Assembly: GCA_038496445.1 (NCBI GenBank)
Contig: JALMLS010000599.1
Span: 1-44,887 of the forward strand
Length of the DNA stretch: 44,887 bases
Origin: Trichosphaerium sp. ATCC 40318
Lineage: Eukaryota > Discosea > Flabellinia > Trichosidae
Direction of reading: 5' to 3'
The notes under the pieces were generated by a model. The model was not told where the DNA came from, did not search any database, and saw only the letters and a program-made list of their open reading frames with translations. Numbering within the stretch: position 1 is the stretch's first letter; each line of letters begins with the position of its first letter. Shown one piece after another: positions 32,426 through 42,763 of the stretch. A program made the position numbers and the translations under genes.

Positions 32426-34745
32426 CTAGTTTACTACATTACAACGTTCTTCGTATGCTTTCCAAGCTGCGTCTTTGTACTTTTCAGCTGCTTTGTCCGG
32501 TGCGTCAGATTGCGTCACTCCTCGCCCAACGATGATGATATCAGCGCCCTGGTTTCTGCACGAAGTTAGATTACACTTTTACGTCGTTTTGGAGTTCTTA
32601 CACTACTATCGATGGAGTCCTGTAGTTTTGACCCATTTTGTCACCCTTCTTCGCTAGGTGCACGCCAGGAGTCATGTTGAGGAAACCCAAGTCGTCCTAG
32701 GAAAGAGTTAATAACGCGACCGGTACACTTTTTATTCGTGAAACGCGATAAAATTATAACGTAAAATTAGTGTATGTCTTACTTGAGTGGAACCAACGCC
32801 ACTTTGACAGATAAATCCAATCACAAAATCTTTGTTTTCGCGAGCAGTTGTAAGCGAAACCTCCGCCGTTTTTGTATTAGTATTAGCGTCTTGCGTAGAC
32901 ATATGCGCTATGAGCAAACATGCACGATCTGGGAGACCTAAAACAGTGTTAAATTTTGTTTCTTCCCGAAACAGACAAACATAGTAGTATTTGTACCTGG
33001 TGTATCCTTAAGCGCTGTAATACTCTGGGCACCACTTACTACATGAGCATTGGTTATATCTGCCCAAGAAGAAATTTTGTAAACTCCGCTAGAGTACTAT
33101 GTGTCCTTGGTTATTTATCGTACTGGAAAACGGGATATTCCGTACTTGATGTTTTACGGTATTCCCAATATCGGCGAATTTGCGGTCTTCGAATATTAAA
33201 AAATCGTGCTTAATAGCTAAAGCGCGAAGACTGAGTACAAATTCACGATCGAAATCCTCTATGATATCTACGTGAGTCTTGAGGATAACAATATGCTGTC
33301 CAATGGATTCCGCAAGAGCCAAAATTTTGGTCTTGTCTGTCAAATCCGCAGCAACGCATAGAGTTGTTTTCTTCGTCTGTGAATGACTTGTAAGCATTAC
33401 GGATTACGTTGGGCTCTGTAAAACGCACCTCCATGAGTTGGAAGAGTCTCTTGGCGACAGCATTTTGTGCTAATGCCACGCGGTCCGAAAAACGAACGTT
33501 TCTTAATACAGACTTGTTTGCGTAAGGCGCAGGAACTTTGTTAGCGCTAAGCCATTCAGTAATTTCTTTAGCTACGACAGTGTCACTATTTTTCAGTAGG
33601 AAGGTAAGTGGTGATTGTACCTTTTTCAGGAGCTAGTTTCTTGTGTTTGATGAGAATAGCTACTACCTCAGAGATTGTACATAATGAGTACAAGTTGATA
33701 TTTTTTGCTTTCAAGTGTTGTCTTCCTCCTTGTTCGCGATCAATTACAACCATTGCTTCAGACGCAAGAAGACCCTTTATAAATAAGCTTATTTAAAATG
33801 GCTCGTATTTTGCGCAACCAAATACCTCTGAGTTGAGTAAAGCGGTAGTTTCGAGTACGCTAGCACCACTGGTAACGATATCTTCAACAATAATGCACGT
33901 GTCACCATTTTTAAAAGTTCCTTCTATTTGCTTTTTCGTTCCGTATGCTTTTTTCTCCTTACGTGTTATAAGCATAGGTAACTTGCATTCTTGGGATATG
34001 AGTGTTGCCAAAGGCAACGCAGTGTATGGAACACCAACGAGTTTAGTGTTTTTCTCTATGCGAACGCGTAAGTTGAAGTGGAAATGTCAAAAATCAATTG
34101 GCAATAAAATGGAAATAAAAAGAGGTGATTGCGTCGTGTGTTGTCCGTATGATTACAACCAGTACATATCACAACTGCGAACAGTACTGGTGTATGAAAT
34201 ACGAAGTAGTTTTCTTCTATGCATGCAAATTATTCTCTAGCGATCACAACAATTGCTGACACAAGCCAATATCAGCACTGCGGTGTGTCTGACAATTGGG
34301 CAAATGTACGCACAGACTTATTTACACTGCAGTGTAGAGCGTTTTGTTGAACAACACAGTGACTCTGGCACCGGTATTTTGAGTTTAGAAATGTTTTTTT
34401 AAAGCGTGTAAACACACTCGTAGATTAATTGTGGGCAAGTGCCAATCTCTTAGTGATTTCTTACCGTCATAGCCCGCCGATTTCTCAACAAAATTATTCC
34501 ACATCAGAGTACATATTTTATGCATCAATGCTGGGTGGCATGGCAATAGGCGTCTTAGTTTGAATAGTCAGCATTTCTCGAAAGAGTTAAAGTTTTTTAA
34601 AACGTACAAATCTACGCGCTGGTTAGTGGGAAACATGTGCGAAACGCGTACCAATGTAAAATGGGGAAACAACACCACTTTTTAGCACAAACGAGCCAAA
34701 CTTTACTGCGCCTACGTTAAACAGTTCAATTAGTGCCTCTTCCAT
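32426..34745 (-). CDS. UMPS: UMP synthase: orotate phosphoribosyltransferase-OMP decarboxylase fusion
   Basis: Catalyses the last two steps of de novo pyrimidine synthesis, orotate to OMP to UMP. The ATG at 34743-34745 begins [20 protein letters not shown], then [11 protein letters not shown]. The OPRT domain continues with [29 protein letters not shown] and the PRPP-binding [13 protein letters not shown], then [13 protein letters not shown]. The OMPDC domain follows: [30 protein letters not shown], the catalytic [42 protein letters not shown] and [20 protein letters not shown], ending CNVVN. The order is OPRT then OMPDC. A long intron of about 410 nt (34057-34465) interrupts OPRT. The others are short. 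The join between exons 1 and 2 could not be brought into phase by eye. Confidence 0.93.
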
Positions 34746-34841
34746 TGTATATGATGGTTTTGAGATTACACTTAAGAAAAAGTGTTAAGTTTTCTCTACA
34801 GCGATTGTTTGTTTCTCTGTCCCTCTGGTTTATTCGTTTCG
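34746..34841. promoter_or_regulatory. Bidirectional promoter, UMPS and DNA polymerase
   Basis: Only 96 bp separate the two divergent start codons. The segment includes gattacacttaagaaaaag and a pyrimidine-rich stretch (gtttctctgtccctctgg) before the polymerase ATG. Both genes serve nucleotide supply and organelle DNA synthesis, so shared control is plausible but not shown. Confidence 0.5.
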
Positions 34842-37800
34842 ATGTTGCGATTCGTTAGAGCGAATAAAATCGCTTGCAAGCGAACACGGGCTCCAAATCG
34901 AACTCATTGGCGTGTTTCTGCTCGTAGACGTTACTGTACTCTACAAGAGGCAAATAACGATGAACCAGTAGCCGAAATTGAGCAGACAAACGAAATAGTT
35001 GAAGAGGTCCAAGACACGTTTGAAAAGGTCTTGGCGCCCGACTTGGAAGGTGTAGAGATACTACCACCTATTGCAGACGACCCAGCTAATGAAATTATTG
35101 CCGACGCGCCTGTACAGACACATACACCTGTCATTCCAGAACCGTCGCGTAAACCACTAGACATCAAGGCCGCACAAGGTACTTTGAACTCAGAATAAGA
35201 TAACTTCATTTTAACGCTTTTCGCTGTCAGATCAAGTACTTCTAATAGATGGTCTTGGCTTCCTGTGGCGAGCATTTTACGCCAAAACAGGTAAAATTGA
35301 GACACCTCAGGGAGAGGACGCAAGAGCTTTTCATGGTTTTATGCAATCATTGTTTAAGCTGCTTAAAGTGTGTCCGTCTGGTTATGTTGGTAAGTTAGTC
35401 GCTGATACTGTGAGACTGGGGTAGTGCTGATACAGATTTTTAGTTGTTTGCTTGGATGCTGGAAGAAAGAGTTTCAGGAATAGGTTGTATCCACCTTACA
35501 AGAAAAATAGGCCACCAAAGCAGCACCTCATACAGAAACAACTTGTTTTTGTCAAGGAAGCACTTCGTGAATTGAATATTGCAGTTGCGTAGTGTTCTTT
35601 TTGTGGACAAAAACTCTTTCTATGAAAATTTGACACATCATTTCATTTTTTCGTTTGACACATTGCATAGTATGTCGAAAAATCAAATTATGAAGCAGAT
35701 GATATTATTGCTACTATTGCAAAGGAGGCTGTATTTGCCGGAAAGAAGGTAAATTTATATTTGATTTTAATGCATAGTGATCTAAACCTATACAGGTTAT
35801 TATTGCTGGTAAAGACAAGGATCTCATGCAACTTATTGATGAAAAAGTGCAACTATATGACTCTGGAAAATTTTATGGTAACAAATTTTGGTGTTAGATT
35901 CAAGGAAGCTGACTTTATTTAAAGGTCCTGAGGAAGTACGCAATAAATTCGGTGTTGAACCTCAACAGTTACCGGATTTCCATGCACTTGTAGGAGATAG
36001 TGCTGATAACAGTATGTTGTCGTCAATTCAATTAATCTTAATGCGTTTGTTAGTACCTGGAGTACCTTCTATTGGTAAAAAGGGCGCAGCTCAATTAATT
36101 TGTGAGTTTGGAGATCTTGACACCTTGCTGGGTAATCTGGCAGAAGTAAAGGATCCTAAAAAGCGAGAGAGGTAATTAGTTTTTTTAGGATAGTAGAAGA
36201 ATAAATTTAATTTATACTCTAGGCTTAAAGAAAATGCTCGTATGTTAGAGCTTTATTATGAACTCGCTCGATTACGTCGTGATATTACCTTACCTGCACT
36301 TGAGAATCTTGTTGCAAATTTTAACGGAGAAGCTGGAAAAAACCATTTCGAGTTTTTCAACTTTAAACATTTTTTCAAGCCTTTGGATATGTTGAATGAA
36401 ATATACAAACAAATACGACCTGTTGAAGATCGCAAAGAAGTCATGCTTCAAGAAGAACTTGATGCTATATATGAAGCCGACGATCTCACAGACGAATCGC
36501 CGAGAGAGTTTGTTGCCATGGAAGTACGTTAATTTTTTTAGTCGCTTCAGCGCCTTGCCCTTATCTCGCTTAGAAAGCAGCTGCGACTGAAGGTCCTTCG
36601 TTATATCCTACTCTTGATCAAGTGGATCTTTTCCAAGGTGAAAAGACGGAAGGTAAAGCAACACCGGTGTCGGATATGCCAGTACCAGAGAAAAACAAAC
36701 AGGTAGCTATCACCTGTGTATATCCTTCAATTAAATATTACTAGCTACCTGATATGCCTCCTGTAAGATCAAATGGTTTCCCACAGGATCATTGGGATAT
36801 CATGCATGACAAACAGTATCAAAAGAGTCTCTTTAAGCGTATTGCTAGAGGTACTGTTTCAAGGTGTTTTTGTTATCATTCTAAAACTATTAACTAGATT
36901 GGAAGCCTGCATACAAAAAAGTGAAGGGAGTAACAATAGTCAATGATAAGAAATCCGCAGAAAGGGTGATAAAGATGCTATATGAGTACAAAGACAGGTA
37001 AATACTACGACTATTTACGACTCTGACAATACATAGATATCATGCTTGTGATACTGAGGCAATTGGTTTGGATTTGAAAAAAATGAACGCTGTTGGATCT
37101 GGTGTTGTTTTTGCTGCTTCAATATACCTCGGTAAGTTTACTTTAGTTTCATACATCTGATGATCCTGTTAACTAAGTTGTTAGGACCTGATTTGGACTT
37201 TGGAAATGGACCAAGAATTTTTATTGACAATCTAGACCGCGCTAATGGTACCCTTGAGCTTTTCAAGGATTACTTTGAAGATGAAGAAATCCTTAAAGTG
37301 TGGCACAACTATTCCTTTGATAGGGCAGTTTTGTATAATCATGGTATACTCTGTGAGGTAATGAGGTTCTTTATTGTCTTTTAAAATCTTACGTTTTGTT
37401 ACAGGGTTTGGGCGCTGATACTATACATATGGCAAGGTTGTATGATACTTCAAGAGATTCATTTAGTTTGGAGTCTCTTTCAAAGGTTTGTAAAAAATCT
37501 TTAGTGTCAGAAATTCATTACGTTGTTAATAGGATTTACTTGGCTCAAAAGAGCATAAAAGAAGCATGAAAGACCGATTCTCCGAACCTAAGAAGGAAGG
37601 ATCAAAGATGATGGTTCTTCCTGAGTTGGATGATTTACAGCGCAACCCAGAAAAAGTAGAAGAATGGATAGGTACGCATTATTTTCTGACAATACGGTCG
37701 AATTAATATTCTTGTAGACTATTGTACTTTGGATACAGTTGCTACTTGGGAACTTCGAGAGAAACTTGAGGTACTATACGTACCTGCTTAACTCTTGTTC

Positions 37801-40466
37801 TTACTCAGTTAAAGGGTTTCCTCAGGAAGAGACCTTGGGAAGCAAAATACTTATGGGATGAAGTGCGATCTTAAATTATAAGATTTGATGTCAAAAGTGA
37901 ATTTTGACGTTTTTAGAACCCTGTGAACACAAAAACTATGTTTGATTTGTACTTTGATTTATGGAGACCATTTGGTACTTGTTTAACGAATATCGAACGT
38001 CGTGGTGTCAAGGTATGCATGTTATTAACATTGTTTCAGCCAATATTAATTATACGCAATGTAGGTTAATGTAGATTACTTAAAACTCCTTGAACCACTG
38101 GCGGAACAAGATATCAAGAAATACCATGACTTCTTCCGTAGATGGGCTATTAAACACTGTGATGATGCAAAATACATGAATGCTTGTACGAGAACAGCTA
38201 TTGGTTGTCCAAACAGTTTACTAAGACTAACCTGTAGCGTCTGATGCACAACTTCAACAACTGCTGTTTGCACCTTGTAACAATAAGAAGAACACTTCAT
38301 TGAAACGTGAAGCTGAGAAGACTTTTACTATCATCTTCCAGGATGAAGAATGGGCAGAAATGGAGAAACAAGCTGAGCTTGAAGCTGCTATAGCAGCAAA
38401 AGAAGAAGAAGAGGCTAAAGCTAAAGAGACTGATTTTGAAGAAGTAGAAGAAGATCTTGGTGAAGCTCATGGAGGAGCTATTTCTTCTGATGCTGTTAAT
38501 GAAGAAGTAGAACAAGATCTTGAGGATGAAGAGGGTACTGATGTGGATTGGATTCAAGAAGACAAGACACCAAAGAAGAAAAAGAAGAAGAAATCTAAAA
38601 AAGCAAAAGCAAAGGAAGAGGAGTTTGGAGAAGAAGACGTATGAAAAATACTTTGTGATTTAGTACCCTTTTTTGTTCTTTTCTTTTAATGATTTATTAG
38701 TTGTTTGAAGATGAAGAGGCTCCAGAAGAACCACCAAAGAAGAAGAGGAAGAAAGTCAATAAGAAAGAGATTGTCCTCAAAGGCATGGGTTTGCCATACT
38801 TTGTACGTCTTGTTTAAAGAAGTAGCAAGCGTTTAACGTTGTGTGTTAATTTTAGGATGTAACAGCATCAGGGTGGCCAGCTGTTAGTGCAGATGCTTTG
38901 CGTAAGTTGGCAGGTGAACCACCAAACAAGTATGGTGCATTGTTCAGATACCAGAAACTTCGAAGAGGTACACTTTGGTGGCTACGACACTAGTTGTTAT
39001 ACACTAACAAATATACTATAGCTGGACAAAATAATGCCATGTATGCTTGTGAAGCTATTAGCGCATTGACTAAGGCATCACAAATTGAAGTTCTCTTGAA
39101 CACTTTTATAAAGCCATTGCAAGGTAAAGCTGTTTAACTTTTTTTTTGTTTGTTAACACGTGTTTTGTATAGTTATTCCAGACGAAAATGGGCGTATTCA
39201 TGCATCATTGAATATCAATACAGAAACTGGACGACTTTCTTGTAGAAAACCTAATCTACAAAATCAACCAGCTTATGACAAAGACACTTACAGGATTCGT
39301 TCAGCATTTACCTGTGAGCCAGGAAACAGTCTTATTGGTACCACCAACATCTTTTTGTTTAATAATTCTGTATTGACCATCGTGTAGTCGCTGATTATGG
39401 GCAACTGGAATTAAGGCTTCTTGGACACATTACACGATGTGAGAGTATGTTACAGGCATTCAAAGAAGTACGTATAGAAAGCAGCATTGCTTTTGCATCT
39501 AGATGCTAACAGGTTTTTGTCAAGGGCGGAGATTTTCACTCAAGGACAGCTGTTGGTATGTACCCAGAGATCAAAGAGGCTCTTGATAAAGGAGAGGTAC
39601 ATATATCTATGGTGTACGAGATATTCTTCTTACTAATAATAAACTAGGTTCTTTTGGAATGGGATTACGCCAATGGCAATCCTCCAGCTCCACTTGTAAA
39701 AGAAAAATATGCTACTGAAAGGCGACGAGCTAAGATGCTTAACTTTTCTTTGGCGTATGGTAAAACTGTTGTTGGTCTCTCTAAGGATTGGGGAGTCAGT
39801 GAGACAGAAGCGCAAAAAACGCTTGACGCTTGGTACGAACAACATACGTAGTTGAGCATAAGAAGCTAACACGAGAGTTAAAAATAGGTATCGAGATAGG
39901 CCAGAAGTTAAAAAATGGCAAATGTGGTCCAAGAGGAGAGCAGAGAAGTATGGTTGGACAAGAACGTTGATGGGTCGGTATCGTCCACTTCCTGCAATGT
40001 CAGAAAGAGGAGCCATGCGAGGTCATGCAGAAAGAGCAGCGATTAATACACCTCTTCAGGTAAATCATTTCTTAAGCCATTGTTTTGTTAGTGCACTTCT
40101 GATGCATTTTAGGGTGGCGCTGCTGATATTATGGTTAAAGCTATGCTGTTGATAGAAGCACATCCGAGACTAAAAGAACTCAAATGGTTACAAGTGATGC
40201 AGATTCATGATGAAGTAATTCTAGAGGTAAACAAAAAACCAGCCGTAAGAGTAATTATCTAACTTTATTCAAAAAAGGGACCTGAAGAACACCAAGATGA
40301 AGCACTTGAGGTACTAACGTTTTAAGCTTATTTGGTGTCTTATTGTATACTATAGATTGTAATGGACCTTATGCGTAACCCAGTTCATCCTGGTGATGTC
40401 AAAAAGCCATTGCTTGTTGATCTCGTTGTAGATAGTAATGTTGGTAAAAACTGGTACGAAAAATGA
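34842..40466 (+). CDS. Organellar family-A DNA polymerase (POP type) with N-terminal 5'-3' exonuclease domain
   Basis: About 25 exons and very roughly 1,400 residues. The N-terminus MLRFVRANKIACKRTRAPNR, up to ARRRYC, is Arg-rich without acids, like a mitochondrial or plastid transit peptide. Domain 1 (35232-36540) is a bacterial Pol I-type 5'-3' exonuclease: DGLGFLWRAFYAK, CLDAGRKSFR, YPPYKKNRPPK, YEADDIIATIA, KDKDLMQL, FHALVGDSADN and VPGVPSIGKKGA. Domain 2 (36900-37760) is a proofreading exonuclease with ACDTEAIGLD, VWHNYSFDRA and DYCTLDTVATWEL. Domain 3 has motif A VADYGQLELR, motif B RRRAKMLNFSLAYGKT and motif C MQIHDEVILE, ending GKNWYEK. Exonuclease and polymerase motifs resemble plant-and-protist organellar polymerases, which normally lack the 5' nuclease. 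An acidic/Lys-rich insertion lies at 38330-38790. Confidence 0.92.
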
Positions 40467-40896
40467 AGTCTTTAAGTTGTTTTTTTTGCTAAGCTACAAC
40501 TTGTGTTTTCTGACTTTTTTGTAAAGGTATGAAGCCAAGTAAGTATCTCGATTCATTTTTTATTTTGGGAATGGAGGGCATGTATAATAAAAAACTGGTT
40601 GGAAGAACAATTCGAATGAAGTCTGAGAACATATTATGTAATATTTGTTGAACCAGTTGCATTTTGTTTGAGAAATATTGACGTCAGAAATGATGATCAA
40701 CCTACGGTTTGCCGTTAAGGTAGAAACATTATCAAACATCAGCAGGATGTTTTACATTAATAGTATTAACTCGTTTCTCTGAAGAGTTCCAGCAATTCTC
40801 CTGTTTCGTACCGTTTTGTGAACTTTAAGTCACCTCAAGATAATAAAGTCATCATTCTGACGATCCAACTTGTTCAAAGACTGGTTTAGTAGTGTC
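40467..40896. other. Intergenic region between polymerase and dioxygenase genes
   Basis: This 430-nt AT-rich spacer lies between two genes on the same strand and must hold the polymerase 3' end signals and the dioxygenase promoter. No long frame or distinctive motif was seen. Confidence 0.45.
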
Positions 40897-42489
40897 ATGG
40901 CAAATACTGATATTTGGGAAGCTGAAGAGATACTAAAACGGCGAAATACGAAGGTTGGGTCAACTACAAGAATAAAAGTAACTGTCTTTAGACCGGAACG
41001 GAATACCTAGTTAAGTGGTGCGGCTATGGAGTAGAAGACGCAACTTGGGAGGTAAAAGCAATCAAGAACAGCAAGTAAACACGTTGTAACTCTCTACATA
41101 GCCTGAGGATGACGTAGACGATGTTTTAATCTATAAATTCGTTTCCAGAAAGAAAGTACATAAACAACCCTCAAAACAAGCGTCAAAAAGTAAAAAGAAG
41201 CGTAACAAAGCCAAAGAACCACAACCAGCACTTACAGTAAATCCAAAAGAACTTTTTGATCTAGAATGGGAAAAGGGAGATCCAAGCCACTTTTTCAAGA
41301 AGTACCCTTACGCTGATGATGGATATGTTAAATCTTTCGATCCAGAGGATAGCAAGACATACCTTGAGTACTTGAAGACATATGGATTCGTTGTTGTTCG
41401 TATCCTAACAGAGGTAGAATGTGAGGCTTCAGTGAAGGTATGATATTTATCTATTTTTAACTGCAACTTATCACGTGATTTTTTTCGGTATAGGCTTTAT
41501 TTGAAGAGGCTAATGAAGCTGCTGCTGATACACAGAAAACAAAGATTTTATTGGAAGATCCAATGACATGGGAGATTGAGAATTGGCCCAGTAGAAGCAA
41601 GTTTTTATTCCGTGGTGCTGCAGTACATCCTATTGCATGGAAAAATAGAGTGAACAAAAATATGTACAAAGTTTTTAGTGAGATTCATGGAACAAAGAGA
41701 TTATGGACTTCAATAGACTTTTGGAGTCTAATGCGTGGTTCATCAAATCTACGGTTTGTTAAAGAAGATACAAAGGAAGTTTACTATACATCAAGAAAAG
41801 ACTGGCGTTATCAACTTTCTCTTCATTGGGATCTAAATCCATGGGATTATGTACAAAGGATAGAAAAAGGTCTTACAGCAAGATATCAGGCTCTTGTAGC
41901 TTTAGTAGATTGTCCGCAATCTGTAGGCGGATTCTTACCTGTACCAGGATCTACACGTTATCTTCCTAGATGGTATGTGTTTTTTTTAATTTTAGAAACT
42001 TTTCTTTTATTTGTGCTGTTGACAGTACCAGTGCATTGTATTGTTGTTTGTCCTGCCATAATGTTAATATGTTAGGTGTTCAAAACATAAGAAGAAAGAA
42101 GGCGACGTATCTATTCGTGTGCCTGCTGGTGACATTATGCAAAAACACACACAAAGAGTGCGTTTTCATTTTTTAAAACTCTACTGTCATTTCTTGTTAC
42201 TTTTTTGTACAACTTACATCTGTACAAGATTCCAATACGTAAGGGTGAGATGGTTATTTGGAATTCTGGCTGTGCACATGCAAACTATTCAAATAACTCT
42301 GATAAAATGAGGTTAATACAATTTGTTAAAATGGCGCCTGCCAAAAAAGAGTGCTATGATAGAGAAAAAAGGGCAGCTCCTCGTATGTTGGATGATGTAC
42401 CATCTCTTAGAGAAGAGCTATCAAAGATACAACTTGATGATTTTGGAAAAAAACTATTTGGACTCAAAGATTGGACTGCAGATGATTAA
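40897..42489 (+). CDS. Chromodomain fused to phytanoyl-CoA-hydroxylase-like Fe(II)/2-oxoglutarate dioxygenase
   Basis: The ATG at 40897 starts MANTDIWEAEEILKRR. After a 38-nt intron comes TGTEYLVKWCGYGVEDATWE, which together are a chromodomain with the aromatic cage positions (W, W, Y/W) of methyl-lysine readers. A basic linker (KSKKKRNKAKEPQP) leads to an oxygenase domain starting near LKTYGFVVVRILTEVE. Key motifs are the iron-binding HxD in YQLSLHWDLNPWDYVQ, then LVALVDCPQSVGGFLPVPGS, VPAGD, and the distal His and 2-oxoglutarate Arg in NSGCAHANYSNNSDKMRLIQ. The protein has roughly 430 residues with a polar C-terminus. The exon after 41973 is hard to trace because of a long intron region. 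The substrate is unknown. The reader domain suggests action on chromatin, which is inference. Confidence 0.85.
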
Positions 42490-42763
42490 AGCATATAACT
42501 CTTGTAATAACATATTGAATCGACACATACAATAGGTCTAATGGTCAAGTTTTGAACAAATGGTAAAGTCCATGACTAGTGTTAAGCAGACTTTACAGGG
42601 TAGGCAAGATAAAAACAGTTTAAATTGAAATAAACACCTTTTACTGTCCCTTAAAAGGGTTCTGGGCAAGTTGGTTTGTTTTCCTTCACTAAGAGTACTC
42701 CTGTGGATGCTTACTAAGGGTTCTCCTGTGGTATATATTATATATTTTCTTTTTTAATGTGTT
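42490..42763. other. Convergent 3' spacer
   Basis: This 274-nt stretch lies between the dioxygenase stop and the stop of the ADP-ribosyltransferase gene. It contains cccttaaaagggtt, a short palindrome, and a T-rich tract. No gene is seen. Confidence 0.4.

Noticed and set aside
38297-38557. 86-codon Phe/Ser-rich minus-strand frame
   Set aside because: Shadow of the Glu/Lys-rich insertion in the polymerase gene.
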